Shown here: piece by piece, positions 35,330 to 47,315 of the stretch
How positions within the stretch are numbered: position 1 is the stretch's first letter
How the letters are laid out: each line of letters begins with the position of its first letter
DNA from: Larix kaempferi
Lineage: Eukaryota > Streptophyta > Pinopsida > Pinales > Pinaceae
DNA: 64,000 nucleotides
Reading direction: 5' to 3'
Assembly: GCA_027924585.1 (NCBI GenBank)
Contig: BSBM01000636.1
Location: 3,612,001-3,676,000 of the forward strand
Position numbers and translations under genes: made by a program
Notes under the pieces: model-generated
The model's database searches: none
Told to the model about the DNA's origin: nothing
Seen by the model: only the letters and a program-made list of their open reading frames with translations

Positions 35330-35728
35330 TGAATCTTGGGGGGGATTATAGTCTAACTTTGTATGTAAAAGTCATAAAGCCATATTTTTATCAACTGTAA
35401 AAGAGAACACGATGGACATATCATTTATGGATCCAAGTAATCAAAGTTGACATGATCAAGAAGACACCTTATAAAAAGATAGCAAAGAGATAGTTTATAT
35501 TGGGAAGAACAAGTCAAGAAGAGGTACTAAAATTGGCCTCATTGCATGTAATGGTTCATAAGATTATAATCCTTCTTCTCCAACTCTCTCTTGTATTTTC
35601 ATGGTATATTGCACTTATCTATTTTTGTCAATGTTCCTTATATGAATTTATTAGTAGATTTGCAGGTTTTTTTTCCTCTTCTCTTGGAATTCAATCCTTC
35701 TGGATCTCATCCCTCAAGATATGGATCA
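35330..35728 (+). repeat. element J 3' LTR
   Basis: About 399 bp, begins TGAATCTTGG and ends ATGGATCA; aligns along its length with 33754-34142. Confidence 0.75.
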
Positions 35729-35731
35729 TCG

Positions 35732-36725
35732 ATTGAACATAACCATGGATGGATTTAACTTGTATTCGCTCCAAAATACCAACTATTGTGTTTTTCTAGT
35801 AGTTGTGATCAATAAAAATACCCCCCAATGGTTGTCTATCGATAATGAACATCTTATGTTGGCTCTTATAATCCCTATTGGAATACAAGTGAAGAATATG
35901 AATGACTTGATGAATTTAAGAAATTATGGGAAGGGATCCCTCTATATGATGTATCAAGACCCATCCCAGTGGAGTGGTCTTTTACATTGTATGGTATATG
36001 TGTGTACACCATGAATGATTATCTAGGATTAGGATTTTTCTTTGGTAAAAATGTTGATTGATTTGTTTATCTTCATATGATTGTTTTGCATGGTTAATTT
36101 GGAGACATTGTCTATGTTAATGTTAATGTGCTATATATACAATAACATCGCATGCCTTGTAACAAAAGGGTATCATGGATGTAAATGTTGTAGACCTTCT
36201 ATAAAGGCTAGATGGTCCAACCACTTAAAGGAGAAGGAATTTGCAAAGTTTTTCAATTCAAATGCAGAACCCATGTTCGATGATATTGAATCTGTTGACA
36301 TTATATTGATAAAAATCTATTGGGATGAAAAGGAAATGTACATTTTATGAGCTTCCATATTGGGAGAATCTTAAGATTTCCCACTTACTGGATCTTGTGC
36401 ATGTAGTTAAAAATATTTCATCTTCTTTATGGTGGCATATATCAGTGAAAACGAGTGACACATTGGGTTTTAGGAGAGATATTATTTCTTCAAATACTAA
36501 AAAGAGACATTGTCCAAGAAAAGAAAGTAGAGGAGGCTAGTCCCTCTTGGTATTTTAAGGAAGGTGATGTCCCATGGATTTTGAAGAAAGATGATCTTTC
36601 TATGGAAAATGAATTTATATTGGGTCTGAATGTTCCTTCTTTATACAAGTGATACTGATTCACTATAGATAATTAATTTTCAAGGTTGAAATCACATAAC
36701 CATTTGAACCTTCTAAGGGTATGTG
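35732..36725 (+). pseudogene. CACTA TNP2 transposase remnant, part 3
   Basis: Readable segments are ITMDGFNLYSLQNTNY, YTMNDYLGLGFFFG, TKGYHGCKCC, SIKARWSNHLKEKEF, then ELPYWENLKISHLLDLVHVV and KNISSSLW. These match TNP2 blocks (DGFNPF, xTxxDxxAxGxxSG, TKGYxxCxxC, ELPYWxxLxxxHxLDxMHxxKN) in the right order. The last readable piece, LKSHNHLNLLR, ends at about 36718 and is followed by GTATGTG, which could be an intron donor. Stops and frame changes throughout. Together with parts 1 and 2 this is one dead transposase gene spread over about 20 kb by nested insertions. Confidence 0.75.
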
Positions 36726-38355
36726 AATACATGTTTTTTTTCCTGCAATGTAGGCTCTAAGATACTAAGAACTCACAATTTTATGGAAATTAATTCGTAT
36801 GTGTTTATTGTGGAGTGTCATTATCCTTTGCTTATGCATGGGTGAGTGAACCATGACTTCCACTAGAACCTATGGTACTATACCATGTTATCGCCCAAAT
36901 ATAGCACACATGTGACATTTCGGTAATTATTGCAGAAGGACATCATCAACATACAATCATAAGTTGCATTTTCTTATTTAGTAATAAAATAACATAGTCT
37001 AAGTAGGAAGTAAAAAGTCATTTTTCACAACTTTAGGCTAAAGATTTGAGGTCCCCAATGAACCTACTATCTCTCGCTAAAAGTAGCTACAATATCAGAC
37101 ATTGTTTTTCATTCATTAAAATAAATTATTAGTCTAAGGAATTGAGTTAACTTGTATTAGTTTCAAACTCTTTTTGCTTCTTGCATGTTTCTTCTTAAAA
37201 AGAGCAATCTAGATTATCCCACCTTTACACACAAACAAGGGACCTAAAGACTCCTCTCACTTTGAGTATGATATGTCATACACTTACAAGTGATCTTGAT
37301 AAATAAAAAAATGTGAAAGGTTTGAAATACCTCCCTTATCACATTTAGTATTGTAAAGTTGTCTTTTTGCAAACATCATTCACACTTAGATATTAATTAG
37401 GAGGAGTAACAAACCATCAATGTTCATATCTCTTTTCTTTATAATTTTCATAAGTTAGTTGCAAAATTATACTTTACTTTTCCTTCAAACACATGTGTGC
37501 ATCTCTCACTTGAAGCACACACCAAGGGACCTAAAGAATCCTTTCATTTTAGTATGCTCTACATCTTACACTCACAAGTGATATTGATGAATAAAAAAAA
37601 TGAAAGGTTTGAAATACCTCCCTTGTCACACTCTTAATCAAATTTGGAACCCTTGTAAAATCAAATCGTAATGTAATCCTAACCAACTAAAATCCTCTAT
37701 CAAAGAGGTCACAAAATTATTTTTAGTAAGGATAAGATTTATTGGGATAGGCATCCAAATAATGCCCACCGATCTTCTTCATATGAAAAAATAGTTGTGG
37801 TTCACTTCTAGGGAACTTCTAAATCCTGCTACAAGCAAGCGTGATCAAACCCAGATAAGAAGGCAATGCCCAAGTATGCAAAAGTCGAGGTAGAGTTGTT
37901 TTTGTTCACCACATTGAGCCACCAATCTCTTTGTGGATGTGACACTTTACCATTCAAGGTCGAAACACTTATCCACATTTGACGTGGGTATCTTAGTGGC
38001 CAAAAATAGGATCATCTCTAGGTATATTTTTTGGGATGCATTTGTACATGAGTGAGATTGCATTGGCTATTGAACATGTGGCCAATCCTCCTGATTGGGA
38101 TGCATTTGCACATGAGTGAGGTTTCGTTGGCTATTGGAAATGTGGCCAATCCTTTTGAAACATAGCCCTAATACCCCTAATTATAATTGATCCATTCATA
38201 TCTTCACTAGCCATCTTAGGTGGGTTCACAACCATTCAAAAAGAGAACTATTGGAAGGCCCAATGATGTTTTGAGAGGAAGGATGTTAGTTCAAATAGGT
38301 AAATATCATTGTTGCTTTTTATTACAAATATCATCTAAATGTAATTAAAAAAAAA
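36726..38355. other. noncoding stretch with local duplications
   Basis: No protein recognised. A block beginning ACCAAGGGACCTAAAGA is present twice (about 37233-37360 and 37509-37630), each followed by AGTGAT-TTGAT-AATAAAAAAA and GAAAGGTTTGAAATACCTCC. A 64-bp tandem pair beginning GGGATGCATTTG starts at 38033 and 38097. Confidence 0.7.
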
Positions 38356-38860
38356 TTGACACATAATTTAACACAATTAGATGATAATCTAAAGATACAC
38401 ATCATATGGAGCTCCCAACCCATATTTTCCCACATGCATTTAAATCCCTATTTTCCATTCCCTAGTCCACCTAGTTTGTACCCCACAACTCAATCTGGGG
38501 AAAATTTAGTTCAGCTCTCTCCTGCACAGCAGACCCAACATTTTGAGCAGTTGAACATGGAAAATCCCCCCAATTCACAAAATCAAGGAAAGAAAAAAGG
38601 CAATACCAAACAACAAAACTAGCCATGAGTGCAAGGGGGAAATCCTCCTATCTAAATAAAATGGAATAATGGAAATAAAAACTAAAACACAAGTGCCAAT
38701 AATCCCCCCAATCAAGGAAAGAACCCTAATCTAAGAACCAACTTCCCTTGCATTATGTGTGGAGAGTATGGCCATTACAGACACCATTGCATGTTGATAC
38801 CAGAATGTCAACAACTAATTGAAGCCAGCCCTCCCCAAGTGAACAATGCACCACTTCCAT
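38356..38860 (+). pseudogene. Gypsy G gag C-terminus with zinc knuckle
   Basis: The open stretch 38356-38622 is proline- and glutamine-rich and ends in a basic tail (NQGKKKGNTKQQN). Further on, near 38752-38800, NFPCIMCGEYGHYRHHC is a CCHC zinc knuckle (C-x2-C-x4-H-x4-C). A stop-interrupted asparagine-rich linker joins them. This is the nucleocapsid end of a plant Gypsy gag. Confidence 0.65.
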
Positions 38861-39239
38861 AACATGTGGTCCTACAAAAAAAATTTTCCAATCAAGGGGC
38901 TGTCTCCTATCAACAAGAACCATACCCGTAGAGAGGGTTCTTTTCAAAACATATATATGAATACACCAAATATCATCTTCAAACCCATAATAAAGGTTAT
39001 GGAACGCCAAAACCACAATAGAGGGAGGATTCACCCACTACAACTAGCGGTCATTTGCAGATACAATGTCCTCGTAATGACCCAATCCCTCGAATACCAA
39101 AACCGCCGCTATGAAAAACTGCTCATATTCCTCATATGAAAGGCACACAGTAACTACATTGTTGTAGATGATTTGGCCCAATCCCATACCGGCAAGTCCA
39201 CTCTCGAAGTTCTTTAGTATTTCCCTTCCCAAAAGAAGG

Positions 39240-39670
39240 TATTGCCTTCAACATTACGTGTAATCGACCCATCTAATTCACACCTTATGACCTTCGATAT
39301 CAACCATGGCGAGAATAGGTTTCCTTCATCTATTGATTTCCAAATCCTCGTCACCCAACTTAATTCCATCATCCATCACTCTCTATTCTTATGATAGTTG
39401 TTTGTCTCAACCACAAGGATTATATTAGAATGTCCCTATAGAATTTTGGGGGGAATGGTACTCCTCTATGTCAAAGCAGTCGATGCACAACTCAGTTACA
39501 ACATCCTCTTAGTTCATAGTTTCATGTACGCCATGAAGGTAGTTGTGTCATCTATATTCCACCTCACGATGTTCCCTCGCCATGGAAAAGTCGTCGCCCT
39601 TGACCAACTTACTTACTATGAGTCTCACCCCAATTCTAATCTAGAGAGCATCCTTCCCATTGTAGGATAA
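39240..39670 (+). pseudogene. Gypsy G protease-region remnant
   Basis: Readable pieces are LPSTLRVIDPSNSHLMTFDI and LSYNILLVHSFMYAMKVVVS followed by SIFHLTMFPRHGKVV. The second matches the YNxLLGRPWIHxxxxVxSTxHxxxKFP segment that follows the aspartic protease core in plant Gypsy pol. GRPW is degraded to VHSF, and two stops lie upstream. Confidence 0.6.
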
Positions 39671-39903
39671 AAAACACAACCATCATATGTAGACATTATT
39701 CCATGCATTTACTAATACTTAGCATTGCTAGGGGCATACATTGGCCCTCCAACAATGATCTAAGGATCCACAAACAGTATTATGTGCACTAACTTCACAT
39801 CAAAAGATAAGACAAAAACTACTTGTACATATACGTCTTCACTTAAAAAATATCACTACCTCGAAGGAGAAACCGTATCCCCAACTCCTTCAATACCACT
39901 AGT

Positions 39904-40495
39904 TGTTGATGTATATGTAACTGCGGAATGTATTTCATATATATTTATTGTACCCTTATTAGAGATGTGTTATTCCTCTATAAGGAAGTGTCGTCATGTG
40001 GATTGACAAGTGTCTCAAGTGTGTGTACTTGCCGATGGGTTATTAGACCACCATGTGTGGGGTCGGCCCTGAAATATATATATTATAATGTGGATGTACC
40101 TAGCTAGACAAGTTGGCCCCATAAGGTCACTGGGCATCAGGTTAGTATAAATAGAGACCAGGTGATCTCTATTTAGATCATTTGGAAAAGTACATCTCTC
40201 TCACTCTGAAAGTGGTGCACTAGTGAGGAGGAGGATCATCTGCTACTAGGAGACTATCTCAGTGTATTTTGGTTGTACTTTGGTTGAGCCATTGCTCTCT
40301 CTATCTCTCAGGAAGTTGTGGGGTTTTTCACCTTAGGGTTTTCCCCACGAAAACTCTGTGTCTCTTATCTCTCATGCTTTTGATTCTTGTGATGCTTGTG
40401 ATGCTTATTGTGATTGTTATGCATTGATATACTGTATATGTTATTCTCTCAGTGAAGATCCTAGAGTATTGTGAATCAATGCTCAAATTTTAACA
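39904..40495 (+). repeat. Copia C 5' LTR
   Basis: 592 bp, TGTTGATG...TTTTAACA. TATAAATA box at 40146-40153. Short form, without the duplication seen in the partner. Confidence 0.93.
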
Positions 40496-40507
40496 TGGTA
40501 TCAAAGC
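40496..40507 (+). other. primer-binding site, Copia C
   Basis: TGGTATCAAAGC, one change from TGGTATCAGAGC in the sister copies. Confidence 0.85.
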
Positions 40508-41061
40508 TAACCTGAGAAGAAGACATTTTGCAGTGACATAAACTTGAGTTTCTTGTTTATTGGGTTTCTCTTCACAGTTTTTAGTATAGTAGATTGACTC
40601 TACTCATCAAGGCGCATCTATCTGTCCAATCATAATTCAATTCCGAGCATTTTCAGATTTGGCCCTAAAAATTAGGGTTTCCACAAAAATAGGAATTTCT
40701 GAAATCTGAAGACATAGCTGGAAGCTCCTTGCAAACATCGAAATTTAGAGCTTTGGATCAAGATTTTTGGCTGGGTAGATCTCCGAGAAACTCAAACCCT
40801 AATTCAGGGCTCTCCCTAGTGAACCCAGGAGGACAAAAAGGCAAATCTGAAGGGTAAAACTTTGCTGATCTCAAATTCTGAATACACCAGGCTGATCATC
40901 TCATCAAGGCGCATCTTTCTATCCTTTCAGAAAATTGAAATTCACATTTTTAATCTTTAGGGTTTTTTCGACAAACCCTAATCTGGGACTATATCCAGTT
41001 TTCAGCATTTCAAGTGGTAAGACCTAAATCTTTTCTATTTCCATTTGAAGTACTCTTTAAG

Positions 41062-44000
41062 ATGTCTCACCACACCAAGCTTGAGGATAAGCTTGAAGGG
41101 GCTGATAACTTCCGAGCTTGGAAGTATAGGATTGGGTTAATCATGGAAGAGAATGAGTTGGACTCATATATAAAAGAAGACATCCCTATCCCAGAGGATG
41201 AAGAGGCCGAGGTATTGCATAAGAAGAACTTGTTCAAGGCAAAGAGAATCATTACTGATTCTATCAAAGACCATCTCATACCCCATGTGTCTTCTCTAAA
41301 GACACCCAAGGAGATGTTTGACTCTTTGACCAAGCTATTTGAAGGGAAGAACATAAATCGGAAGATGACTCTGCGGAATCAATTGAAAGGGGTCAAGATG
41401 TTGAATGGAGAAACCATTCAATCTTACTTCTGCAAGGTCTCTCAGATCAAGGAGCAACTTGAAGCTGTGGATGAAGTAGTGGACAATGGTGAAGTTGTTA
41501 TGACCACTCTGAATGGCCTACCTAGGTCATGGGACTCCTTTATTCAAGGAATCTGTGCAAGAAAGAAATTGATCTCTTTCAGTAAACTGTGGGAGGAATG
41601 CTCTTAAGAAGAAGCTAGACTTGTAGCTCGTGAGGAAAAGATGGGAGGTGAAGATCAAGCTCTCGCAACTCACACCAAAAGAAGCAAGCCCAAGAAGTAG
41701 CACTCTCGCTACAAAAGATCCTATCAAAAGAATAAGAAGGATCTAAGATGCTTCACATGCAATGAGAAGGGTCACTTTGCTTTAGATTGTCCCAAGAACA
41801 AAAGAGATAATAACAACAACTTCAGCAAGAAGAAGAAGGGCAACAAAAGAAAGTTCGATGCTCATGCTGCCGAGGATGATGAACCTCCAAAGAAGAAGGC
41901 TAGGGAAGAAAGTAGTGATGATGACTCATCAAGTGAAGAAGAGTATGTTCTAATCTCTGCTCTCACAGGTACTATCTCCCATGGTTGTAATGATTGGTTG
42001 ATTGATAGTGGGGCTTCCAAACACATGACTGGGTTTAAGGAATCTTTTGTGATTCTTTCTGAACATGAATCACCCCATAAGGTGAAACTTGGGGATGATT
42101 ATCAATACCCAATCAAAGGAAGTGGTGAAGCCTCCTACAACCTAGATTCTGGAAAATCTTTGAAGATGAAAGAAGTCCTTTATGTACCTGGGCTCAAGAA
42201 GAACTTACTCTCCATCTCTGCATTGGATGAAAAAGGTATGAGGGTTGCATTTGTGGATGGCCAAGTCCTAATGTGGCCAAAGGGAAAGACCATAGATGAT
42301 GCAGTAGTGATTGGAGAGAAAGAGGGAGGTTTGTATAAATTGAAGGGACAACTTGAACATGCCATGGTGCATGAATCCATGGAGCCAAGTGAACTTTGGC
42401 ATAGAAGACTTGCTCATATGCACTATAGGGCACTTCCAATTGCAAGCAAGGCTGTAGAAGGTCTTCTTGAAATCAAGAGCAAACATGAAGGTGTTTGCAA
42501 AGGATGTGCAAAAGGTAAGAACATTAAGAAGGCTTTCCCAAGCAGTGAAAGCAAGGCCAAAGATATCCTGGAAATCATTCACTCAGATGTATGTGGTCCT
42601 ATGTCATCCAGTTCTCTTAGTGGGTATGTTTACTATGTCTCATTTATTGATGACTTCTCCAGGAAGACTTGGGTATACTTCTTGAAGAACAAAGATGAGG
42701 TGTTTGATAAGTTCAAGGAATTCAAAACCTTGATGGAGAATCAAACTGACAAGAAGATCAAAACATTCAGATCCGACAATGGTGGAGAATTCACCTCAGG
42801 TGAATTCAAGAAGCTTTGTAGTGATTCAGGGATTAAGAGGGAGTTGACTACTCCTTATAATCCTCAACAGAATGGAGTTGCAGAAAGGTAGAACAGAACA
42901 ATCATGGAAGCAGCAAGGGCAATGCTGCATGACCAGGATCTACCTATGCATCTATGGGCAAAAGCAGCTAGAACAACTGTATATGTGCAGAACATAACAC
43001 CCCACAAGATATTGGACATCAAGATACTAGAAGAGGTCCTTTCTGGTAAGAAAAAGAGGACTAAACTAGATCCTTCAGGAAAGAAGGGTATCTTTGTGGG
43101 TTACAGTGAAAGCTCGAAGGCTTACAGAATATACTTTCCAGGGTTCAAGAAGATTGATGTCAGCAAGGATGAATATAAGTTCAAGGAAAGGTAATCCAAG
43201 AAGCAAAGATCAAGAGGGAGCACACTCCAGCAGCTCCTGCAAGGATGCATATTTTCAGAGGGAGTTGACCATCTTCCTACATTCCACAACAAAAATGTGT
43301 AGAAGAAGCTACTTCAGCAACTGTTGCCAGGAAGCAAAGACTCAGAGGGAGTCCACCCAACAAACAAACAAAGATAAGTATTTCAATTATCATTTCTTGC
43401 CTATTTTGTTTGTTTAAATAATATTATGCTTATGTTCCTAGACTTAGGAGATGTATTGTGCATATTAGAATGATTGCATTAATAAACAGTATACTACTAA
43501 TATGCATGTGATGGGTAAGTGGCCTATGGCACTGTACAACATTCCAGTGCTACTTATCTAGAATGAAACATCTTTGCTGACATGTTGGGAGTAGTGCAAA
43601 CTCTTAACAATGTTCCGGTAGAGACTGGAAGGCATCTAGAAAGTTGTGGAACATGGATAAATGTTGTATTGAAGCATTGGCTAAGATAACTGCATGAGTG
43701 CATGACATATTTCTTTATGTGTAAAGAATTTGTTCTAAAAACTATGAGATGTTTCTAATCATGCAATTTAACTTGTTTTGTAGGAAAGACCGTATATCTT
43801 CACCTACAAAAGGACTACAACATTTGTTCCAGAAACAAAGATATCTATTGAAGATATTGAAGTTCCCAGGATCTTGGATGAAGAAATGGAATGCCATGAT
43901 CCGTCGATCATGAAGAAGATGTTTGGGATGCAGTCCGAAGACCTGACAGGGAGTCACATGTGTGCAGATTGAAGAAAGCCTTGTATGGCTTGTAGCAAGC

Positions 44001-44934
44001 TCCCAGAACTTGGTGTGATACAAAGAGGAAGCTTGCTGCCGAGTTTGATATGAAAGATTTGGGAATGATGCATTATTTCCTAGGTATGGAGGTGTGGTAG
44101 AGTACAGGTGGGATCTTCCTTGGTCAAGGGAAGTACACAGTAGATATCCTGAAGAGATTCGGGATGATGGATTGCAAGGCCATGGCGACACCTATGGCAT
44201 CGAATCTGAAGCTTCTATGTGACGCTTCATCTGAGCCGGTTGATGTCTCTATGTATCGTCAGATGATTGGGTCCTTGATGTACCTGACGAACACGAGACC
44301 GGATATTTGCTTTGCTGTGAACACATTGAGCCAGTTCCTGATGGATCCGAGGAGTGTTCACCTGGTTGCTGTAAAGCATGTTCTGAGCTACCTGAAGGGT
44401 ACAGTGGATTATGGGCTCAAGTATGAAGCGAATCAAAAGTTTAACCTGCAGGGTTATGTTGATTCAGATTGGGCTGGCAGTGCTGCAGATAGGAAGAGCA
44501 CATATGGGTGTTGTTTCAGTATGGGATCAGGTGTGATCTCTTGGTTTAGCAGGAAGCAGTCCTGCGTAGCACTGAGTACAGCTGAGGCAGAGTATGTTGC
44601 ATCCTGTTCAGCTAGTTGTGAGGCAGTATGGCTACGGAAGCTACTGTCTGAGTTATTTGATCTCCTGTTGGATGCTATTGGTATTTTTTGTGATAATTAG
44701 AGTTGTGTGAAGCTGTCCGAGAACCCAGTGTTTCATGATAGGTCGAAACACATAGATATCAAATATCACTATATCAGGGATATGGTGCAGAGAGGAGCTG
44801 TGAAGCTCCTATATGTTGCGACGGACGAGCAGATTGCAGATGTGCTGACGAAGCCACTAGCCAGGGTGAAGTTCGAGTACTTCAGAGAGAGGCTTGGTGT
44901 TCTTCAGATTGATGACACTTCGAGGAAGAAGTGA
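41062..44934 (+). pseudogene. Copia C gag-pol, nonsense-laden and missing most of RT
   Basis: The start ATG at 41062 gives MSHHTKLEDKLEG as in A and B. Gag, zinc knuckle [14 protein letters not shown], protease [12 protein letters not shown] (near 42000) and most of integrase are readable in one frame. Stops are at 41605-41607, 41698-41700, 42889-42891 and 44698-44700. About 20 codons (the HLRIFGC...THVP segment) are deleted near 43050. At about 43168 homology to A and B stops. It returns patchily from about 43880, skips most of RT including the YVDD core, and is continuous again from about 44030 through RNase H to DDTSRKK at 44934. It cannot make RT. Confidence 0.92.
43168..43890 (+). other. 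foreign or highly diverged segment replacing part of Copia C pol
   Basis: About 720 bp with no match in copies A or B. It contains repeated AGAGGGAGT words (near 43211, 43257 and 43344), runs of CAGCAACT or CAGCAGCT, then AT-rich DNA with many stops. Toward 43890 a faint return of pol homology (AAATGGAATGCCATG; GATGTTTGGGATGCAGTCC) appears. Purine-rich GAGGGAGT words are like polypurine tracts next to an LTR, so it may be the 3' end plus LTR of another Copia lineage brought in by template switching. No target duplication was found. Confidence 0.5.
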
Positions 44935-46236
44935 TGGACACATTTGCTGAAGCCATTCCAAGCATGTTGGAAGGAGGATCCTTCACATGCCTGTGGATGT
45001 AAGCGCTGGATGATGAGCATCAGGATGATGTTCTGGTTTCTGCTTTGTATGATCAGTTGGATCATTTATATGTATATGTATGTATGCATCATGTTGGATG
45101 CTGGATATGATCATTTGGATCATTTATATGTATATGTATGTACGCATCATGTTGGATGCTTGGACCATGTATCTGTATATGTATCAAGTGGATCATGTAT
45201 GGTGATATGTATCATGTATTTGTATCAGGTGGATACACTGTATGATCAGGTGGATCATGTATGATGATATGTATCAGGTAGATACTTGGTATGCATCAGG
45301 TAGATGCATTGTATGATCAGGATGATCATGGATGACGAGCTTCAGGATGTTGCTCCAGATGACATGCAACAGGATGTTGCAGTGATGATGATCAGGATGA
45401 TCATGTGTACATCAGGATGATGTATGGTGAGTATCATGTTGATACTCTGTGGCCGTGGATCAGGTTGTGCAGATGAGCATATAATTTGGCCCTAGGAGAT
45501 TTGCAGATAGTCTTTCGAGGTTTTTCCTATGGCATATAATTTGGCCCTGGGATATCTGGCAAATGCTCTTTCGAGGTTTTTCTCTGGGAGGACATATAAT
45601 TTGGCCCTGGGAGATATGCAGATAGTCTTTCGAGGTTTTTCCTATGGCATATAATTTAGCCCTGGGATATCTGGCATATGCTCTTTCGAGGTTTTGTCCT
45701 ATGGAATATAATATGTCCCTGGGAGATCCGATAGGTTGGGATGTGTGCCCGTAATAAGTCCTGGGATGCTCTTGCGAGGTTTTTCCATGACCACATATAA
45801 TCTATCCCTGGGATATCCTATAGGTAGAGCTGTGTGCTCGTAACAGCCTGGGATGCTCTTGCGAGGTTTTGTGGTGACCACATATAATCTGTCCCTGGGA
45901 GATCCTATAGGTAGAGTTGTGTGCTCGTAACAGCCTGGGATGCTCTTGCAAGGTTTTGTGGTGAGGTCACATATAATATGGCCCTGGGAGATCCTATAGG
46001 TAGATCTGTGTGCTCGTAACAGCCTGGGATTCTCTTTCGAGGTTTTGTGACGCACGTAATAAGTCCTGAGGATTCTAGTATGAAAAAGGATTGGCTCTGT
46101 AGAACTTCCTATGACGAGTAGAGTCAGAGATTAGTTGAGATAGCCGCAGCAGTGACGATGACGATGACGATGATCCTGAGAAGAAGACTTGTCTAGCAGA
46201 TCTGTGTCGAGGAATACCTTCCTAGTTAAGAGGGAG
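44935..46236. repeat. Copia C 3' noncoding minisatellites
   Basis: The TGATCA/GATACA-rich tract (about 45040-45460) is followed by TTTCGAGGTTTT and CCTGGGAGAT modules (about 45470-46060), the reverse complement of the blocks in A, B and D, as expected for the opposite orientation. Confidence 0.8.
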
Positions 46237-46842
46237 TGTTGATGTATATGTAACTGCGGAATGTATTTCATCTGTGTATTTCATATATATTTATTGTACC
46301 CTTATTAGAGATGTGTTATTCCTCTATAAGGAAGTGTCGTCATGTGGATTTACAAGTGTCGCAAGTGTGTGTACTTGCCGATGGGTTATTAGACCACCAT
46401 GTGTGGGGTCGGCCCTGAAATATATATATTATAATGTGGATGTACCTAGCTAGACAAGTCGGCCCCATAAGGTCACTGGGAAAACAGGTTAGTATAAACA
46501 GAGATAAGGTGATCTCTATTTAGATCATTCGGAAAAGTACATCTCTCTCACTCTGAAAGTGGCGCACTAGTGAGGAGGAGGATCATCTGCTACTAGGAGA
46601 CTATCTCAGTGTATTTTGGTTGTACTTTGGTTGAGCCATTTCTCTCTCTATCTCTGAGGAAGTTGTGGGGTTTTTCACCTTAGGGTTTTCCCCATGGAAA
46701 CTCTGTGTCTCTTGTCTCTCATGCTTTTGATTCTTGTGATGCTTGTCATGCTTATTGTGATTTTTATAAATTGATATAATGTATATGTTATTCTCTCATT
46801 GAAGATCCTAGAGTATTGTGAATTAATGCTCAAAATTTAACA
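46237..46842 (+). repeat. Copia C 3' LTR
   Basis: 606 bp, TGTTGATG...AATTTAACA. TATA box changed to TATAAACA (46493-46500). Long form, with an extra CATCTGTGTATTTCA-like stretch near 46270. Confidence 0.93.
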
Positions 46843-46847
46843 CTAGT

Positions 46848-47315
46848 GATCCAAATACCTACCATCAATGATCCAAATACCCTTTATTCCCCCCCCTCAA
46901 GCATGCAAGGAAGTCCAGTCATGGCCACACTTACCTTTCCAGGTCTCACTTTAAGGATACCAATTTGGTATTTAACTCCACCATATCCAGATAGTTTACT
47001 AAACTTTTACACCCATTTTAACTTCACCCTTGTTACCCTCGCCTGTGCATCGTCTCTAGAGATACCTAACACAGTAGCACCTACGATGACACCATAACCA
47101 GTTGCATACAACTCCAATAGTGGGGGCACTAAGACACCAAAAGTGAAAGCAATAGCCTCACCAAGTAACCCCCCTACCCCAAGATTTAATCCATCATGCA
47201 CTCTCCATGGTACATGAGGCCACATAACCAATATTTTCCCTACATTACCATAGCTAAGGAAGTTGCTCAATACACTTGTAAGTACTACCCATGTAGCCAA
47301 CTTTTCAACAGAAGG
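46848..47315 (+). pseudogene. Gypsy G remnant between Copia C and element F
   Basis: An open stretch 46846-47097 reads SSMQGSPVMATLTFPGLTLR and continues with stops to VANFSTEG at 47315. Across element F the reading resumes as ILTTPLAATRP, so the two flanks were one sequence. No catalytic motif is seen. It is proline- and threonine-rich, like a gag or gag-pol linker. Confidence 0.5.

Larger units (their letters stand above)
33754..35728 (+). mobile_element. small non-autonomous LTR element J
   Basis: LTRs of about 390-400 bp (33754-34142 and 35330-35728) enclose 1.19 kb with no coding region. The LTRs share AAAATTGGCCTCATTGCATG and TCTCATCCCTCAAGAT. After the left LTR, TAGTATCAGAGC at 34144-34155 is an initiator-methionine-tRNA primer site with one change. 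Before the right LTR, AAGGGGGTAGG is a purine tract. The host gene rejoins across it as LQLNITMDGFN. ATTGA lies near both ends (33747-33751, 35732-35736), but offset 2-3 bases from the predicted LTR ends, so exact boundaries are uncertain. It resembles LARD/TRIM-like elements that depend on others for replication. Confidence 0.8.
39904..46842 (+). mobile_element. Copia LTR retrotransposon C, internally rearranged
   Basis: 6.94 kb, same family as A, B and D but on the plus strand. Perfect CTAGT duplications lie at 39899-39903 and 46843-46847. LTRs 39904-40495 and 46237-46842; primer site 40496-40507; polypurine tract just before 46237. It is inserted in the Gypsy G remnant. Most of RT is missing or replaced. 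Confidence 0.94.
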
